Of a stretch of 64,000 nucleotides of DNA, positions 9,409 to 16,574 are shown one piece after another. The DNA comes from Actinopolymorpha rutila. GTDB taxonomy: Bacteria > Actinomycetota > Actinomycetes > Propionibacteriales > Actinopolymorphaceae. Within the stretch, counting starts at the first letter, position 1; the number at the start of each line of letters is the position of its first letter. A model generated the notes under the pieces. It had not been told where the DNA came from. It saw only the letters and a list, made by a program, of their open reading frames with translations, and did no database searches. The position numbers and the translations under genes were made by a program. The stretch lies in the NCBI RefSeq assembly GCF_013407855.1, contig NZ_JACBZH010000001.1, forward strand, positions 6,262,001-6,326,000, read 5' to 3'.

Positions 9409-9473
9409 CGGGTCCTCCCAGCCGGACCCCTCGCACCCGGACCCTTCCCCGCCGGGCCCCTCCCCGCCGGAGC

Positions 9474-10007
9474 TCAGCGGACGGCCTCGAGCGCCTCGGC
9501 GAACCCCAGGCGTTCGGCCAGGAACGCCACCGCCGCCGCGGGGGGCGTGCCGATCGCCTCCGCCAGGCGGTTGAGGTCCTCGGCCCGGATGCCGAGGTCG
9601 TCCAGCAGCCCGGCCTCGCCGATGGGTTCGGACGGCAGCTCGACCGGCTCGTCCTCGTCCTCGTCGAGGTCGGTGGCCGGCACCGGCACCTCACCACCAA
9701 CGTCGCCTGCGACCACGGCGGCGAGCCGGTGTTCCTCCGCCAGCTCACTCACCAGGGCCTCACCGACCGGAGAGCGGAACGTCTCGGCCCCGTCGGACAC
9801 GTACACCCTGGGTTCCTCGTCGCCTTCCACCCGAACGACGCCGAACCAGTTCTCCTCCTCGACGAAGACCAGGACGATCTCGTCGTCGGACTCGACCTGA
9901 TGTACCGCGTCGACCACGTCCTCCACGGTCTCCACGTCGTCGAGGTCGGTCTCACTCGCCACCCACTCGCCCCCACTGCGGGCGAACGCCGCCGCGAAGT
10001 ACGACAC
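9474..10007 (-). CDS. tRNA adenosine deaminase-associated protein (copy 1)
   Basis: 177 residues, acidic. The opening SYFAAAFARSGGEWVASETDLDDVETVEDV and the strand IVLVFVEEENWFGVVRVEGDEEPRVYVSD match the family named for its place next to tadA in actinobacteria; biochemical function is not established. The start is set at the GTG at 10007, because family members begin with a (M)SYFAA-like segment and an AAGGA lies 11-15 nt upstream. An alternative GTG at 10040 adds 11 residues. A minus-strand TAGGTT box at 10090-10085 may be its promoter. Confidence 0.8.
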   Translation of the reverse strand: MSYFAAAFARSGGEWVASETDLDDVETVEDVVDAVHQVESDDEIVLVFVEEENWFGVVRVEGDEEPRVYVSDGAETFRSPVGEALVSELAEEHRLAAVVAGDVGGEVPVPATDLDEDEDEPVELPSEPIGEAGLLDDLGIRAEDLNRLAEAIGTPPAAAVAFLAERLGFAEALEAVR

Positions 10008-10084
10008 CGCGCACCATTCCTTCGAGTTCTCGATCTGCACCTACGGCTTGTCTGGACCTGTCTTTCGCCGGGGTCCGCGATCGA

Positions 10085-10090
10085 AACCTA
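10085..10090 (-). promoter_or_regulatory. TAGGTT -10-like box before TadA-associated gene
   Basis: On the minus strand TAGGTT spans 10090-10085. Transcription would start near 10078, about 40-70 nt ahead of the candidate GTG starts. It resembles the other TAGGNT boxes in this window. No -35 box is clear. Confidence 0.35.
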
Positions 10091-10144
10091 AGGGTCGCGA
10101 TCCACGACGGTGCGGGTCGGCCGACATGCACATGGTCGGCGTGG

Positions 10145-10639
10145 TCAGCCGACCGAGGCCTCGACCGCCCGCTGGAACGCCGGGCCGTACCCGAGGCGCT
10201 CGGCGATCTTGGACAACATCTCGTCGGGGTAGAGGTCGAGGTCGTCGCACAGGGCGCCCATCTCCATCGCGGCCATGCCGAGGTCGGCCACGATGGTGAG
10301 GTCGCCGGCGGGCTGTGCCTGCTCCTCGTCGTCCTCGATGGGAACCGGCAACGCCAGCTCGTCGAGGACCTCCCGGGCCAGCGGCCAGTCGGTCGCCGCG
10401 GTCACGTCGGAGAGGAGGTAGCGCACCTCGTCGCCCACGACCCGGACCAGGATGAAGAAGTCGTCGTCGACCGAGACGGAGCCGATGCAGCCGATGTCAC
10501 CCTGCATCTGGCGCAGCGTGCGCACGAACGTGTCGAGGTCGCGCGCCGCCGTGGTCGCCAGTGACGACGCCCGCCAGCAGCCTTCCTCGAGGTAGGTGAC
10601 CACCGCGAAGTCGATCGCCGTGCTGCTCTCCTCGGCCAT
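10145..10639 (-). CDS. tRNA adenosine deaminase-associated protein (copy 2)
   Basis: 164 residues, distantly similar to the gene downstream: both have a two-residue-spaced acidic strand (DDFFILVRVVGDEVRYLLSDV here), a central linker of Asp/Glu, and a C-terminal helix pair ending in LGMAAMEMGALC and AERLGYGPAFQRAV. It looks like an old tandem duplicate. The ATG at 10639 (MAEESS) is chosen; an ATG three codons upstream at 10648 is equally possible. Function unknown. Confidence 0.75.
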   Translation of the reverse strand: MAEESSTAIDFAVVTYLEEGCWRASSLATTAARDLDTFVRTLRQMQGDIGCIGSVSVDDDFFILVRVVGDEVRYLLSDVTAATDWPLAREVLDELALPVPIEDDEEQAQPAGDLTIVADLGMAAMEMGALCDDLDLYPDEMLSKIAERLGYGPAFQRAVEASVG

Positions 10640-10760
10640 GTAGGGCATCGTGGCAGACCCGCGCGAAAATGCACCGGCTTTTCCCGCCCTTTGTTCGCCC
10701 GATCCGTACCTTTTCGCGGAACTTCCACCGAAGTTCCACCGAACCCGGACCGCACGCCTT

Positions 10761-10790
10761 GATCGGACGTACGCCTCGATCGGACGTACG
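10761..10790. repeat. Two 13-bp direct repeats, 17-bp period
   Basis: GATCGGACGTACG at 10761-10773 and 10778-10790, upstream of TadA-associated copy 2 and abutting the 3' end of the next gene. A second pair, TTCCACCGAA, sits at about 10723-10742. Both could be operator halves or slippage products. Confidence 0.4.
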
Positions 10791-10794
10791 ACGG

Positions 10795-11199
10795 CTACAG
10801 CGCGCGGCGCAGGGCCTTGCGCTGCCGGCGGAGCTGGTTGGCCCGGACGGCGAACAGGTCCTTGGCCTCGGCCAGGTCGCGCAGCAGCGCGGCCCGGCGG
10901 CGCAGGCGTTCCCACTCGCGTTCGGTCAGGGGGCGCGGGTCCGCCGCCTCGGAGGCAGCGGAGGAGGTGGCGGAGGCGGCAGCGGGGGAAGTGGCGGAGG
11001 CACCGGTGGCGTGGTCGGGGGTACGGCCGGCAGTCGAGCCGGTACCTGGACCAGGAGCTGAGCCGGTGGGACGCGCTCCGGGGTCGCCGGGAGGGCTCGT
11101 GGCCTGCGTGAGAGGTGTGACCCAACCGCCGCGGACCGCGCCTGTCGCCGACGCGTGGAGAGCTGGCGAGTCCGACTGCCGTCTCTGTGCTGCGCTCAT
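10795..11199 (-). CDS. Small hypothetical protein with a basic C-terminal helix
   Basis: 134 residues from the ATG at 11199 (a 159-residue form from 11274 is possible). The first ~90 residues are low-complexity Ala/Ser/Thr/Pro. The last ~45 (LTEREWERLRRRAALLRDLAEAK, then a basic helix) look like genuine heptad-bearing helix. No recognised domain. It occupies the space between upp and the TadA-associated genes. Weak ribosome binding site. May be a real DNA/RNA-binding or scaffold protein; could be a spurious ORF. Confidence 0.4.
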   Translation of the reverse strand: MSAAQRRQSDSPALHASATGAVRGGWVTPLTQATSPPGDPGARPTGSAPGPGTGSTAGRTPDHATGASATSPAAASATSSAASEAADPRPLTEREWERLRRRAALLRDLAEAKDLFAVRANQLRRQRKALRRAL

Positions 11200-11423
11200 G
11201 ACCCTGACCGCCGATCCAGACGATCCCCGTTGTGACGAAGGGGCCACCAGCCGGGTTTGGGCGACCCCAGACATGCCTCACTAAAGGTGGACCTTGTCCC
11301 GGGACCGGAGCAATGTCTATGACCGGTTTTTTCAGGCAGAGTTGCACTTTTTACGTGCCAGGCGCGCCCTCGGGGCGGATCGCTGGCTCTCCGAGAGGAC
11401 GTGTTCACGGTGCGGGTTCGGCT

Positions 11424-11469
11424 CCACCACCGCTCCCACCGCAGGGCCCACCACCGCTCCCACCGCAGG
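11424..11469. repeat. Two 22-bp direct repeats upstream of upp
   Basis: A 22-bp unit beginning CCACCACCGCTCC occurs at 11424-11445 and 11448-11469 (24-bp period), both copies identical. It lies 38-83 bp before the upp ATG. The gap from 11200 to 11423 contains A/T-richer sequence but no gene I can support. Confidence 0.55.
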
Positions 11470-11493
11470 CTCCGGCTCCGCGCCGCGATGGCC

Positions 11494-11506
11494 TAGGGTC
11501 ACGCCC
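11494..11506 (+). promoter_or_regulatory. TAGGGT -10 box, probable leaderless start of upp
   Basis: TAGGGT at 11494-11499, seven bases, then the upp ATG at 11507. No Shine-Dalgarno sequence precedes the ATG. The same arrangement is seen before several other genes here. Confidence 0.5.
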
Positions 11507-12157
11507 ATGCGGATCCACGTCGCCGACCACCCTCTGATCGCGCACAAACTCACCGTGCTGCGAGACGCCGGTACCGACTCCCCGACGTTCCGGCTGCTCA
11601 CCGACGAGCTGGTCACGCTGCTCGCGTACGAGGCCACCCGGCACGTCCGGACCGAGCCGGTCACCGTGACCACCCCGGTCGCCGAGGCGGAAGGCATCAA
11701 GCTGGCGGCGCCCAAGCCGCTGGTCGTGCCGATCCTGCGCGCCGGCCTCGGGATGCTGGAGGGCATGGTGCGGCTGCTGCCCACCGCCGAGGTCGGCTTC
11801 CTCGGCATGGTCCGCGACGAGAACACGCTGAAGGCCTCGACGTACGCCCAGCGGATCCCCGAGGACCTGTCCGGCCGGCAGTGCTACGTGCTCGACCCGA
11901 TGCTGGCCACCGGCGGGACGCTCGCCGACTCCGTGCGGTTCCTGGTCGAGCGGGGCGCCGACCACATCACGGCGGTGTGCCTGCTCGCCGCCCCGGAGGG
12001 CCTCCGCTTCCTCGAACGCGAGCTCGCGGAGCTCGAGTCGGAGGGCGTCCCCGTCACGATCGTCACCGCCGCGGTCGACGACCACCTCAACGAGCACGGT
12101 TTCATCGTCCCGGGGCTCGGCGACGCGGGCGACCGGCTGTACGGCATCGCCGGCTGA
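11507..12157 (+). CDS. upp: Uracil phosphoribosyltransferase
   Basis: 216 residues. Converts uracil and PRPP to UMP in pyrimidine salvage. Seen: the type I PRTase fold with [15 protein letters not shown], the PRPP loop [12 protein letters not shown], and the uracil-binding tail [11 protein letters not shown]-terminus [16 protein letters not shown] is canonical, which fixes the ATG at 11507 and rejects an open frame extending ~70 codons upstream. Single gene, followed by 183 bp before the glycosyltransferase. Confidence 0.96.
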   Translation: MRIHVADHPLIAHKLTVLRDAGTDSPTFRLLTDELVTLLAYEATRHVRTEPVTVTTPVAEAEGIKLAAPKPLVVPILRAGLGMLEGMVRLLPTAEVGFLGMVRDENTLKASTYAQRIPEDLSGRQCYVLDPMLATGGTLADSVRFLVERGADHITAVCLLAAPEGLRFLERELAELESEGVPVTIVTAAVDDHLNEHGFIVPGLGDAGDRLYGIAG

Positions 12158-12266
12158 GCTGTCCGACCCGCTGTCCGACCCGCCGGCCCGACCCTGGCCG
12201 ACTCCATGCGCTGAGTTGCCCGACCGAATGTCCAACCCATCTGCCCGACCGACCTGACCCTGACGG

Positions 12267-12287
12267 TTACCGGTCCCTTACCGGTCC
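12267..12287. repeat. Two 10-bp direct repeats, 11-bp period, before the glycosyltransferase
   Basis: TTACCGGTCC at 12267-12276 and 12278-12287. They lie 54-74 bp upstream of the ATG at 12341, on the same face of the helix, so an operator is plausible. The sequence around them (12158-12260) carries degenerate CCGACC stutters. Confidence 0.4.
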
Positions 12288-12340
12288 ACAGGTTTGTCGA
12301 CGGGACGTCCGGCCCATGCTGACGGCATGGGGGGATTCCC

Positions 12341-13867
12341 ATGGGCGTGAAGGTCAGCGTCGTCGTCCCGGTGTACAACCTGGGAGCCGATCTCGACGCC
12401 AGCCTGGAGTCTCTGCTGGGCCAGTCCCTGGGGCCCGGTGAGTACGAGATCCTCATGGTGGACGACGGCTCACACGACGGGACCGCCCAGCGGCTGGAGA
12501 AGCTCGACCGGCTGCATCCGCCGCTGCGCGGCATCATGGCCGCCCACACCGGCGGGCCCGGCCGGCCGCGCAACATCGGGATCGAACGCGCTCATGGCGA
12601 GTACATCTACTTCCTCGACCCCGACGACCGGCTCACCCCGAACGCGCTGGAACGCATGTACGCCACGGCCGCCCGTACGAACGCCGACATCGTGATCGGA
12701 AAGCTGGTCGGCCACGGCGGCCGGTCGGTCTCCCGGCACGTCTTCCGGGCGTCCCGGGACCAGGCCGACCTCGTGGAGGACCAGCTGTTCGGGCTGCTGA
12801 CACCGCACATGCTGTTCCGGTCGGCGTTCCTGGCCGAGCACCACCTGAGGTTCGCCGAGGGCGCGGCCAGGCTGGGCGACCAGCTTTTCGTCGCGCAGGC
12901 GTACTTCCGGGCGAAGGTGATCAGCGTGCTCGCCGACGAGGTGTGCTGCCACTGGATCCGCCGGCCCGAACGCGAGCAGGCCGCCCGCCGGTTCGACCCG
13001 CGGGCTTACTACCGCGCCCTGCGCGGAGTGCTCGACGTCGTGGACAGCCACACCGCTCCCGGCGACGAACGCGACCAGATCTACGCGCAGTGGTACGACG
13101 CGGAGATGCTCCGCCTGCTGGGCGCCCGGACGTTCGGCGGACTGCCGGTGCGGTACCGCCAGCACCTCCTCTACCGCGAGGTCGGCAAGCTGGCCGCGGA
13201 GCGGTTCGGCCCGGCCGTGGAGACCTGGCTGCCGCTGTCGATGCGGGTCCGGGCGGGACTGCTGCGCGCCGGGGCGTACGCCGACATCGCCCGGCTGGCC
13301 CGCGCCGAACGCGAGCTGACCGTGGTGCCAACCCTGGAACGCGTCGACTGGGACGGCGACCACCTGCTGATCCGGGTCAGCGGCCGGTTGACCTACGCCG
13401 ACGGGCGCCCGGTGACCTTCCACCGGTTGGGCGGCCGGTTGCTGTGGCAGCCGCCGGTGCCGCTGCGGGTCGACGTACCCGAGGACGCCTACGACGTGAC
13501 GGCCGCGATCAGCCGCAGCCGGCTGGACGTGTACGTACAGAACCGCAACGACTCCGGCGACTACCGGCTGCCGACGACCAGCCACCTGGTGCCCGACACC
13601 GCCGACGAGACCGAGCAGGTCGTGCTGCGCGGCACGGCCCGGCTCGACCCGCGCGTCGCGAAGGCCGGCCGCCCGCTGGAGGACGGGCTGTGGGACTGCT
13701 TCGTGCGCGCGGACAGCTGTGGCTGGGACGTGCAGCGGCGGATCGCCCGGCCGAGCCTCTACCAGACCGAACCGCCCTGCTCCAGCCACGTCGTGGGTAC
13801 GGGAACGCTGGTCGAGCCGCACTGGACCACGCTGGGCAACCTCAGCGTGCGGGTCGCCGCGATCTGA
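12341..13867 (+). CDS. Family 2 glycosyltransferase, two-part, TarP/TarS-like architecture
   Basis: 508 residues. The N-terminal ~230 form a GT-A fold: VSVVVPVYN at the start, DDGS at 41-44 for nucleotide sugar, DPDD at 93-96 for metal. A helical segment (230-320) and a beta-rich C-terminal region (325-508) follow. That arrangement resembles wall teichoic acid glycosyltransferases TarS/TarP, so decoration of a cell-wall polymer is a reasonable inference, not shown. No signal peptide or membrane helix. Stands alone, convergent with the ABC exporter genes. Confidence 0.85.
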   Translation: MGVKVSVVVPVYNLGADLDASLESLLGQSLGPGEYEILMVDDGSHDGTAQRLEKLDRLHPPLRGIMAAHTGGPGRPRNIGIERAHGEYIYFLDPDDRLTPNALERMYATAARTNADIVIGKLVGHGGRSVSRHVFRASRDQADLVEDQLFGLLTPHMLFRSAFLAEHHLRFAEGAARLGDQLFVAQAYFRAKVISVLADEVCCHWIRRPEREQAARRFDPRAYYRALRGVLDVVDSHTAPGDERDQIYAQWYDAEMLRLLGARTFGGLPVRYRQHLLYREVGKLAAERFGPAVETWLPLSMRVRAGLLRAGAYADIARLARAERELTVVPTLERVDWDGDHLLIRVSGRLTYADGRPVTFHRLGGRLLWQPPVPLRVDVPEDAYDVTAAISRSRLDVYVQNRNDSGDYRLPTTSHLVPDTADETEQVVLRGTARLDPRVAKAGRPLEDGLWDCFVRADSCGWDVQRRIARPSLYQTEPPCSSHVVGTGTLVEPHWTTLGNLSVRVAAI

Positions 13868-13897
13868 GTCCCGGCAGGTCCTGGCGTAGGGCCGACC

Positions 13898-14659
13898 TCA
13901 CTCCGGGCGGGGGTCCCAGCGGAACCGCCGGACGGCGACCAGCGCCCCGGCGACACCCCACGCGGCCAGTACGCCGAGGCTGGTCCAGGCGAACCCGCCG
14001 TGGCCGAACGCTCCGAGCAACGCCTGGTTGAACGGCCGTACCGGCAGGAAGTCCGCGACCCGGTTGACCACGTCCGCGTGGATCGGCATGTACGTGCCGG
14101 ACACGAACACCAGCGGGAAGAGGACGAACTGCACGACCGCGGGCGCGGCTTCGGCGTTGCGGATCAGCGAGGCCACCCCGACGCCCAGCGCGCAGAAACC
14201 GGCCGCACCGAGCACGAGTGTCACCGCCAGCGCCGGCCACTGGGAGGGGCCGGGCAGCGGCACGCCGAAGACCCGGCCGATGCCGAGGATGAGCAGGACG
14301 TCCACGACGCTCACCAGGACGCAGTGCGCCAGCAGGCCGAGGAAGTACGTCCCGCTCGGCAGCGGAGTGGCCCGGACCCGTTTGAGCAGGCCGTTCTGCC
14401 GGCGCGTCGACAACACGATCGCGAGCTGGCTGTAGCACGCGCCGAGGACGGAGGTCGCCGCGATGGTGCCCACGTAGTACTGCAGGGCCGTGAGCCCGAA
14501 GAAGTAGTCGCTCGGGCCGATGCCGCCGAACAGCAGGCCGAACACGGTGATGATCAGTACGGGAAAGGCGAACGTGAAGAACGCGCTCTGCGGGTTGCGC
14601 CAGAACGTCAACTGCTCGTAGCGGATCTGGTGCCACAGCAGCGCGAGGTCGCGGCTCAT
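13898..14659 (-). CDS. ABC-2 type transporter permease
   Basis: 253 residues with six predicted membrane helices, starting after a short cytoplasmic N-terminus (RYEQLTFWRNPQSAFFTFAFPVL), typical of ABC-2 drug/polymer exporters. The ATG at 14659 overlaps the TGA of the upstream ATPase gene by 4 nt (ATGA) and has GGAGAGGAG upstream. It forms the channel of the exporter with its ATPase neighbour. Substrate unknown; daunorubicin-like resistance exporters and lipid or polymer exporters share this design. Confidence 0.92.
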   Translation of the reverse strand: MSRDLALLWHQIRYEQLTFWRNPQSAFFTFAFPVLIITVFGLLFGGIGPSDYFFGLTALQYYVGTIAATSVLGACYSQLAIVLSTRRQNGLLKRVRATPLPSGTYFLGLLAHCVLVSVVDVLLILGIGRVFGVPLPGPSQWPALAVTLVLGAAGFCALGVGVASLIRNAEAAPAVVQFVLFPLVFVSGTYMPIHADVVNRVADFLPVRPFNQALLGAFGHGGFAWTSLGVLAAWGVAGALVAVRRFRWDPRPE

Positions 14660-15687
14660 CGGGAGCTCCTCTCCAGGACGGTCTTGGACGAGTCGGCTTC
14701 GAGCGAGTCGGCTTCGCGCGAGTCGGGGTCGGATGGGCGCTCGCCCGCCGCGCCCGTGAGGCGTAGGTAGACGTCCTCCAGGCTGGGGCGTTCGACGGTG
14801 AGGCCCTCGAGTACGGCACCCGCGCCGAGCGCCCAACCGGTGAGCCGGTGCAGCGTCCCGGTCGGCTCCGCGGTCTCCACGGTCACCAAGCCGCCGCGGT
14901 CCGGGCCGGCCACTGACTCCCCCGCCGCCACCGGTATCCCGTCGAGCGTCCAACCGCCGGGCAGGGCGAACCGGACCCGCGCCCGGGCGTTGTCGCGGCC
15001 GCCGAGCGTGGTGGGCGTCCCCTCGGAGATGATCCGGCCGCCGGCGATCACCGCCACCCGGTCGGCGAGTTCCTGCGCCTCCTCCATGTAGTGGGTGGTG
15101 AGCACGATGGTCGTTCCGGCCGCGCGCAACCGGCGTACGAGCTCCCAGGCGCCCTGCCGGGCGGCGGGGTCGAAGCCCGTCGTGGGTTCGTCGAGGAACA
15201 GCAGGCTCGGGTTGCCGATCATGCCCAGCGCGAGGTCCAACCGGCGCTTCTGGCCACCGGACAGCGAGCGGACCTTCCGGCGCCGCTGCTCGGTGAGGCC
15301 GACCAGGCCGATCACCTCGTCCACGTCGCGGGGAGCGCGATAGTAGCCCGCGTCGCGCGCGATCGTCTCGCGTACCGTGAGGTGCGGCTCCACCGCGATG
15401 TCCTGCAGCACAAGGCCGATCCGCTCACGTAGCTCCCGTTCTCCCGACCGGTCGCCGGGGTCGATGCCGAGCACCTCGACGTGGCCCGAGTCGCGGGTAC
15501 GGAAACCCTCGAGGATCTCGAGGCTGGTCGACTTGCCGGCGCCGTTGGGTCCGAGCAGGGCGAAGATCTCTCCGTGCCGGACCGTGAAGCTCACACCGCG
15601 TACGGCACGGACGGGGCCGTAGCTCTTGTGGAGGTCCGCCACCACGACGGCGTTCCCGTCGGGGGCGGTACGGGTCTCGTTGGTCAC
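14656..15687 (-). CDS. ABC transporter ATP-binding protein (ABC-2 exporter)
   Basis: 343 residues from a GTG at 15687. Walker A GPNGAGKS at 46-53, signature LSGGQ at 142-146, Walker B LLFLDEP at 162-168, and a DrrA-like C-terminal domain. The C-terminus carries a 15-bp in-frame repeat, three units at 14689-14733, encoding DSREADSLEADS-like acidic stutter. Coupled by a 4-nt overlap to the permease. The frame is open further upstream to 15876, but that part overlaps the divergent promoter of the next gene and is not native-looking. Confidence 0.92.
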   Translation of the reverse strand: MTNETRTAPDGNAVVVADLHKSYGPVRAVRGVSFTVRHGEIFALLGPNGAGKSTSLEILEGFRTRDSGHVEVLGIDPGDRSGERELRERIGLVLQDIAVEPHLTVRETIARDAGYYRAPRDVDEVIGLVGLTEQRRRKVRSLSGGQKRRLDLALGMIGNPSLLFLDEPTTGFDPAARQGAWELVRRLRAAGTTIVLTTHYMEEAQELADRVAVIAGGRIISEGTPTTLGGRDNARARVRFALPGGWTLDGIPVAAGESVAGPDRGGLVTVETAEPTGTLHRLTGWALGAGAVLEGLTVERPSLEDVYLRLTGAAGERPSDPDSREADSLEADSSKTVLERSSR

Positions 15688-15733
15688 CCGCTCAGTCTGG
15701 GTACGGCGCGACGGCTCGCACCACGGCGTTCGG

Positions 15734-15767
15734 TTGCCATCGCGTGCGACTTTCGTAGGGTCCGCCG
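15734..15767 (+). promoter_or_regulatory. Promoter TTGCCA-N16-TAGGGT
   Basis: TTGCCA at 15734-15739, 16-bp spacer, TAGGGT at 15756-15761. A GTG in frame with the downstream hydrolase lies six bases after the -10 box (15768), so the transcript could be leaderless from that GTG; alternatively it has a ~75-nt leader to the ATG at 15843. Confidence 0.55.
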
Positions 15768-15842
15768 GTGCGGTGTCGCTTGTCGGTGAATGGGAATACC
15801 GTGAGCGCACCCGAACCACCGCTGCCTGCCGAGGAGCGCGCC

Positions 15843-16397
15843 ATGACCACCCTGAGCGACCGTCCGCACACCGCACTGCTGGTGATCGACGTGCAGAACG
15901 ACGTCGTCGCAGGCGCCCACAACCGCGACGCCGTTGTCGCCAACATCGCCGCGCTCGTGGACCGGGCCAGGTCCGAGAACGTCCCCGTGGTGTGGGTGCA
16001 GCACTCCTCCGCCGACAACCTGCCGGTGGGCAGCGACGGCTGGCGGTACGTCCCCGAGCTCACCCAGAAGGACTCCGAACCCGTTGTGCACAAGCGGTAT
16101 CCCGACTCGTTCGAGGACACCGACCTCGAGGCGGTCCTCGCCGAGCGCCGTATCGGACGCCTCGTCGTCGCCGGCGCGCAGACCGACGAGTGCATCCGCT
16201 CCACGCTCCATGGAGGAATCGTTCGGGGGTACGACGTGACGCTGGTCGGTGACGCCCACACCACCGAGGACCTGTCCGAGTGGGGCGCGCCCACGCCCGA
16301 CAAGGTCATCGACCACACGAACCTCTACTGGGCAAACCACACCGCTCCCGGCCGGGAGGCAGGAACGGTCACCACCGATTCCGTGGACTTCGGCTGA
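15843..16397 (+). CDS. Isochorismatase-like cysteine hydrolase
   Basis: 184 residues. Seen: LLVIDVQND with catalytic Asp16, Lys84 in VVHKRYPDSF, the cis-peptide segment VVAGAQTDECIRST with nucleophile Cys117. These are the Asp-Lys-Cys triad of the isochorismatase/nicotinamidase superfamily. Substrate cannot be read from sequence; small amides or carbamates are usual. Start chosen at ATG 15843, which has GAGGAG seven bases upstream; an in-frame GTG at 15768 directly follows a -10 box and would add 25 residues. Monocistronic. Confidence 0.88.
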   Translation: MTTLSDRPHTALLVIDVQNDVVAGAHNRDAVVANIAALVDRARSENVPVVWVQHSSADNLPVGSDGWRYVPELTQKDSEPVVHKRYPDSFEDTDLEAVLAERRIGRLVVAGAQTDECIRSTLHGGIVRGYDVTLVGDAHTTEDLSEWGAPTPDKVIDHTNLYWANHTAPGREAGTVTTDSVDFG

Positions 16398-16488
16398 CCG
16401 TCTCCACGCACCACCGCTCTACTCGTCGCTGTCGGCCGAGCCCGCGTCCCCGCAACCTGCGGTTGACAGGTACCTGGGAACCACGTTT

Positions 16489-16537
16489 TTGTCCACAGGT
16501 AGCGGATCAGTTGCACATCAGATCTCCTTGTGGACAA
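16489..16537. promoter_or_regulatory. Pair of inverted DnaA boxes (TTGTCCACA)
   Basis: TTGTCCACA at 16489-16497 on the plus strand and the same 9-mer on the minus strand at 16537-16529, centres 40 bp apart. This is the high-GC (Streptomyces-type) DnaA-box sequence. They lie in the 177-bp gap before the DUF222-HNH gene, just upstream of its -10 box. They may let DnaA regulate that gene or mark a DnaA-binding locus; no AT-rich unwinding element or dnaA/dnaN gene is near, so a chromosome origin is unlikely. Confidence 0.6.
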
Positions 16538-16562
16538 CGGATCTCGCAGCCGCGGCGGCCTC

Positions 16563-16574
16563 TAGGCTTCGAAC
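16563..16574 (+). promoter_or_regulatory. TAGGCT -10 box, probable leaderless start of the DUF222-HNH gene
   Basis: TAGGCT at 16563-16568, six bases, then ATG at 16575: the same hexamer and spacing as at 602-614. No Shine-Dalgarno sequence is present between box and start. Confidence 0.55.

Noticed and set aside
11294-11506. Upstream extension of the upp frame
   Set aside because: The canonical UPRT N-terminus begins at 11507, right behind a -10 box; the upstream part includes a 24-bp repeat and has no family similarity.
16489-16537. Chromosomal replication origin
   Set aside because: Only two DnaA boxes, no AT-rich unwinding element, and no dnaA or dnaN nearby.
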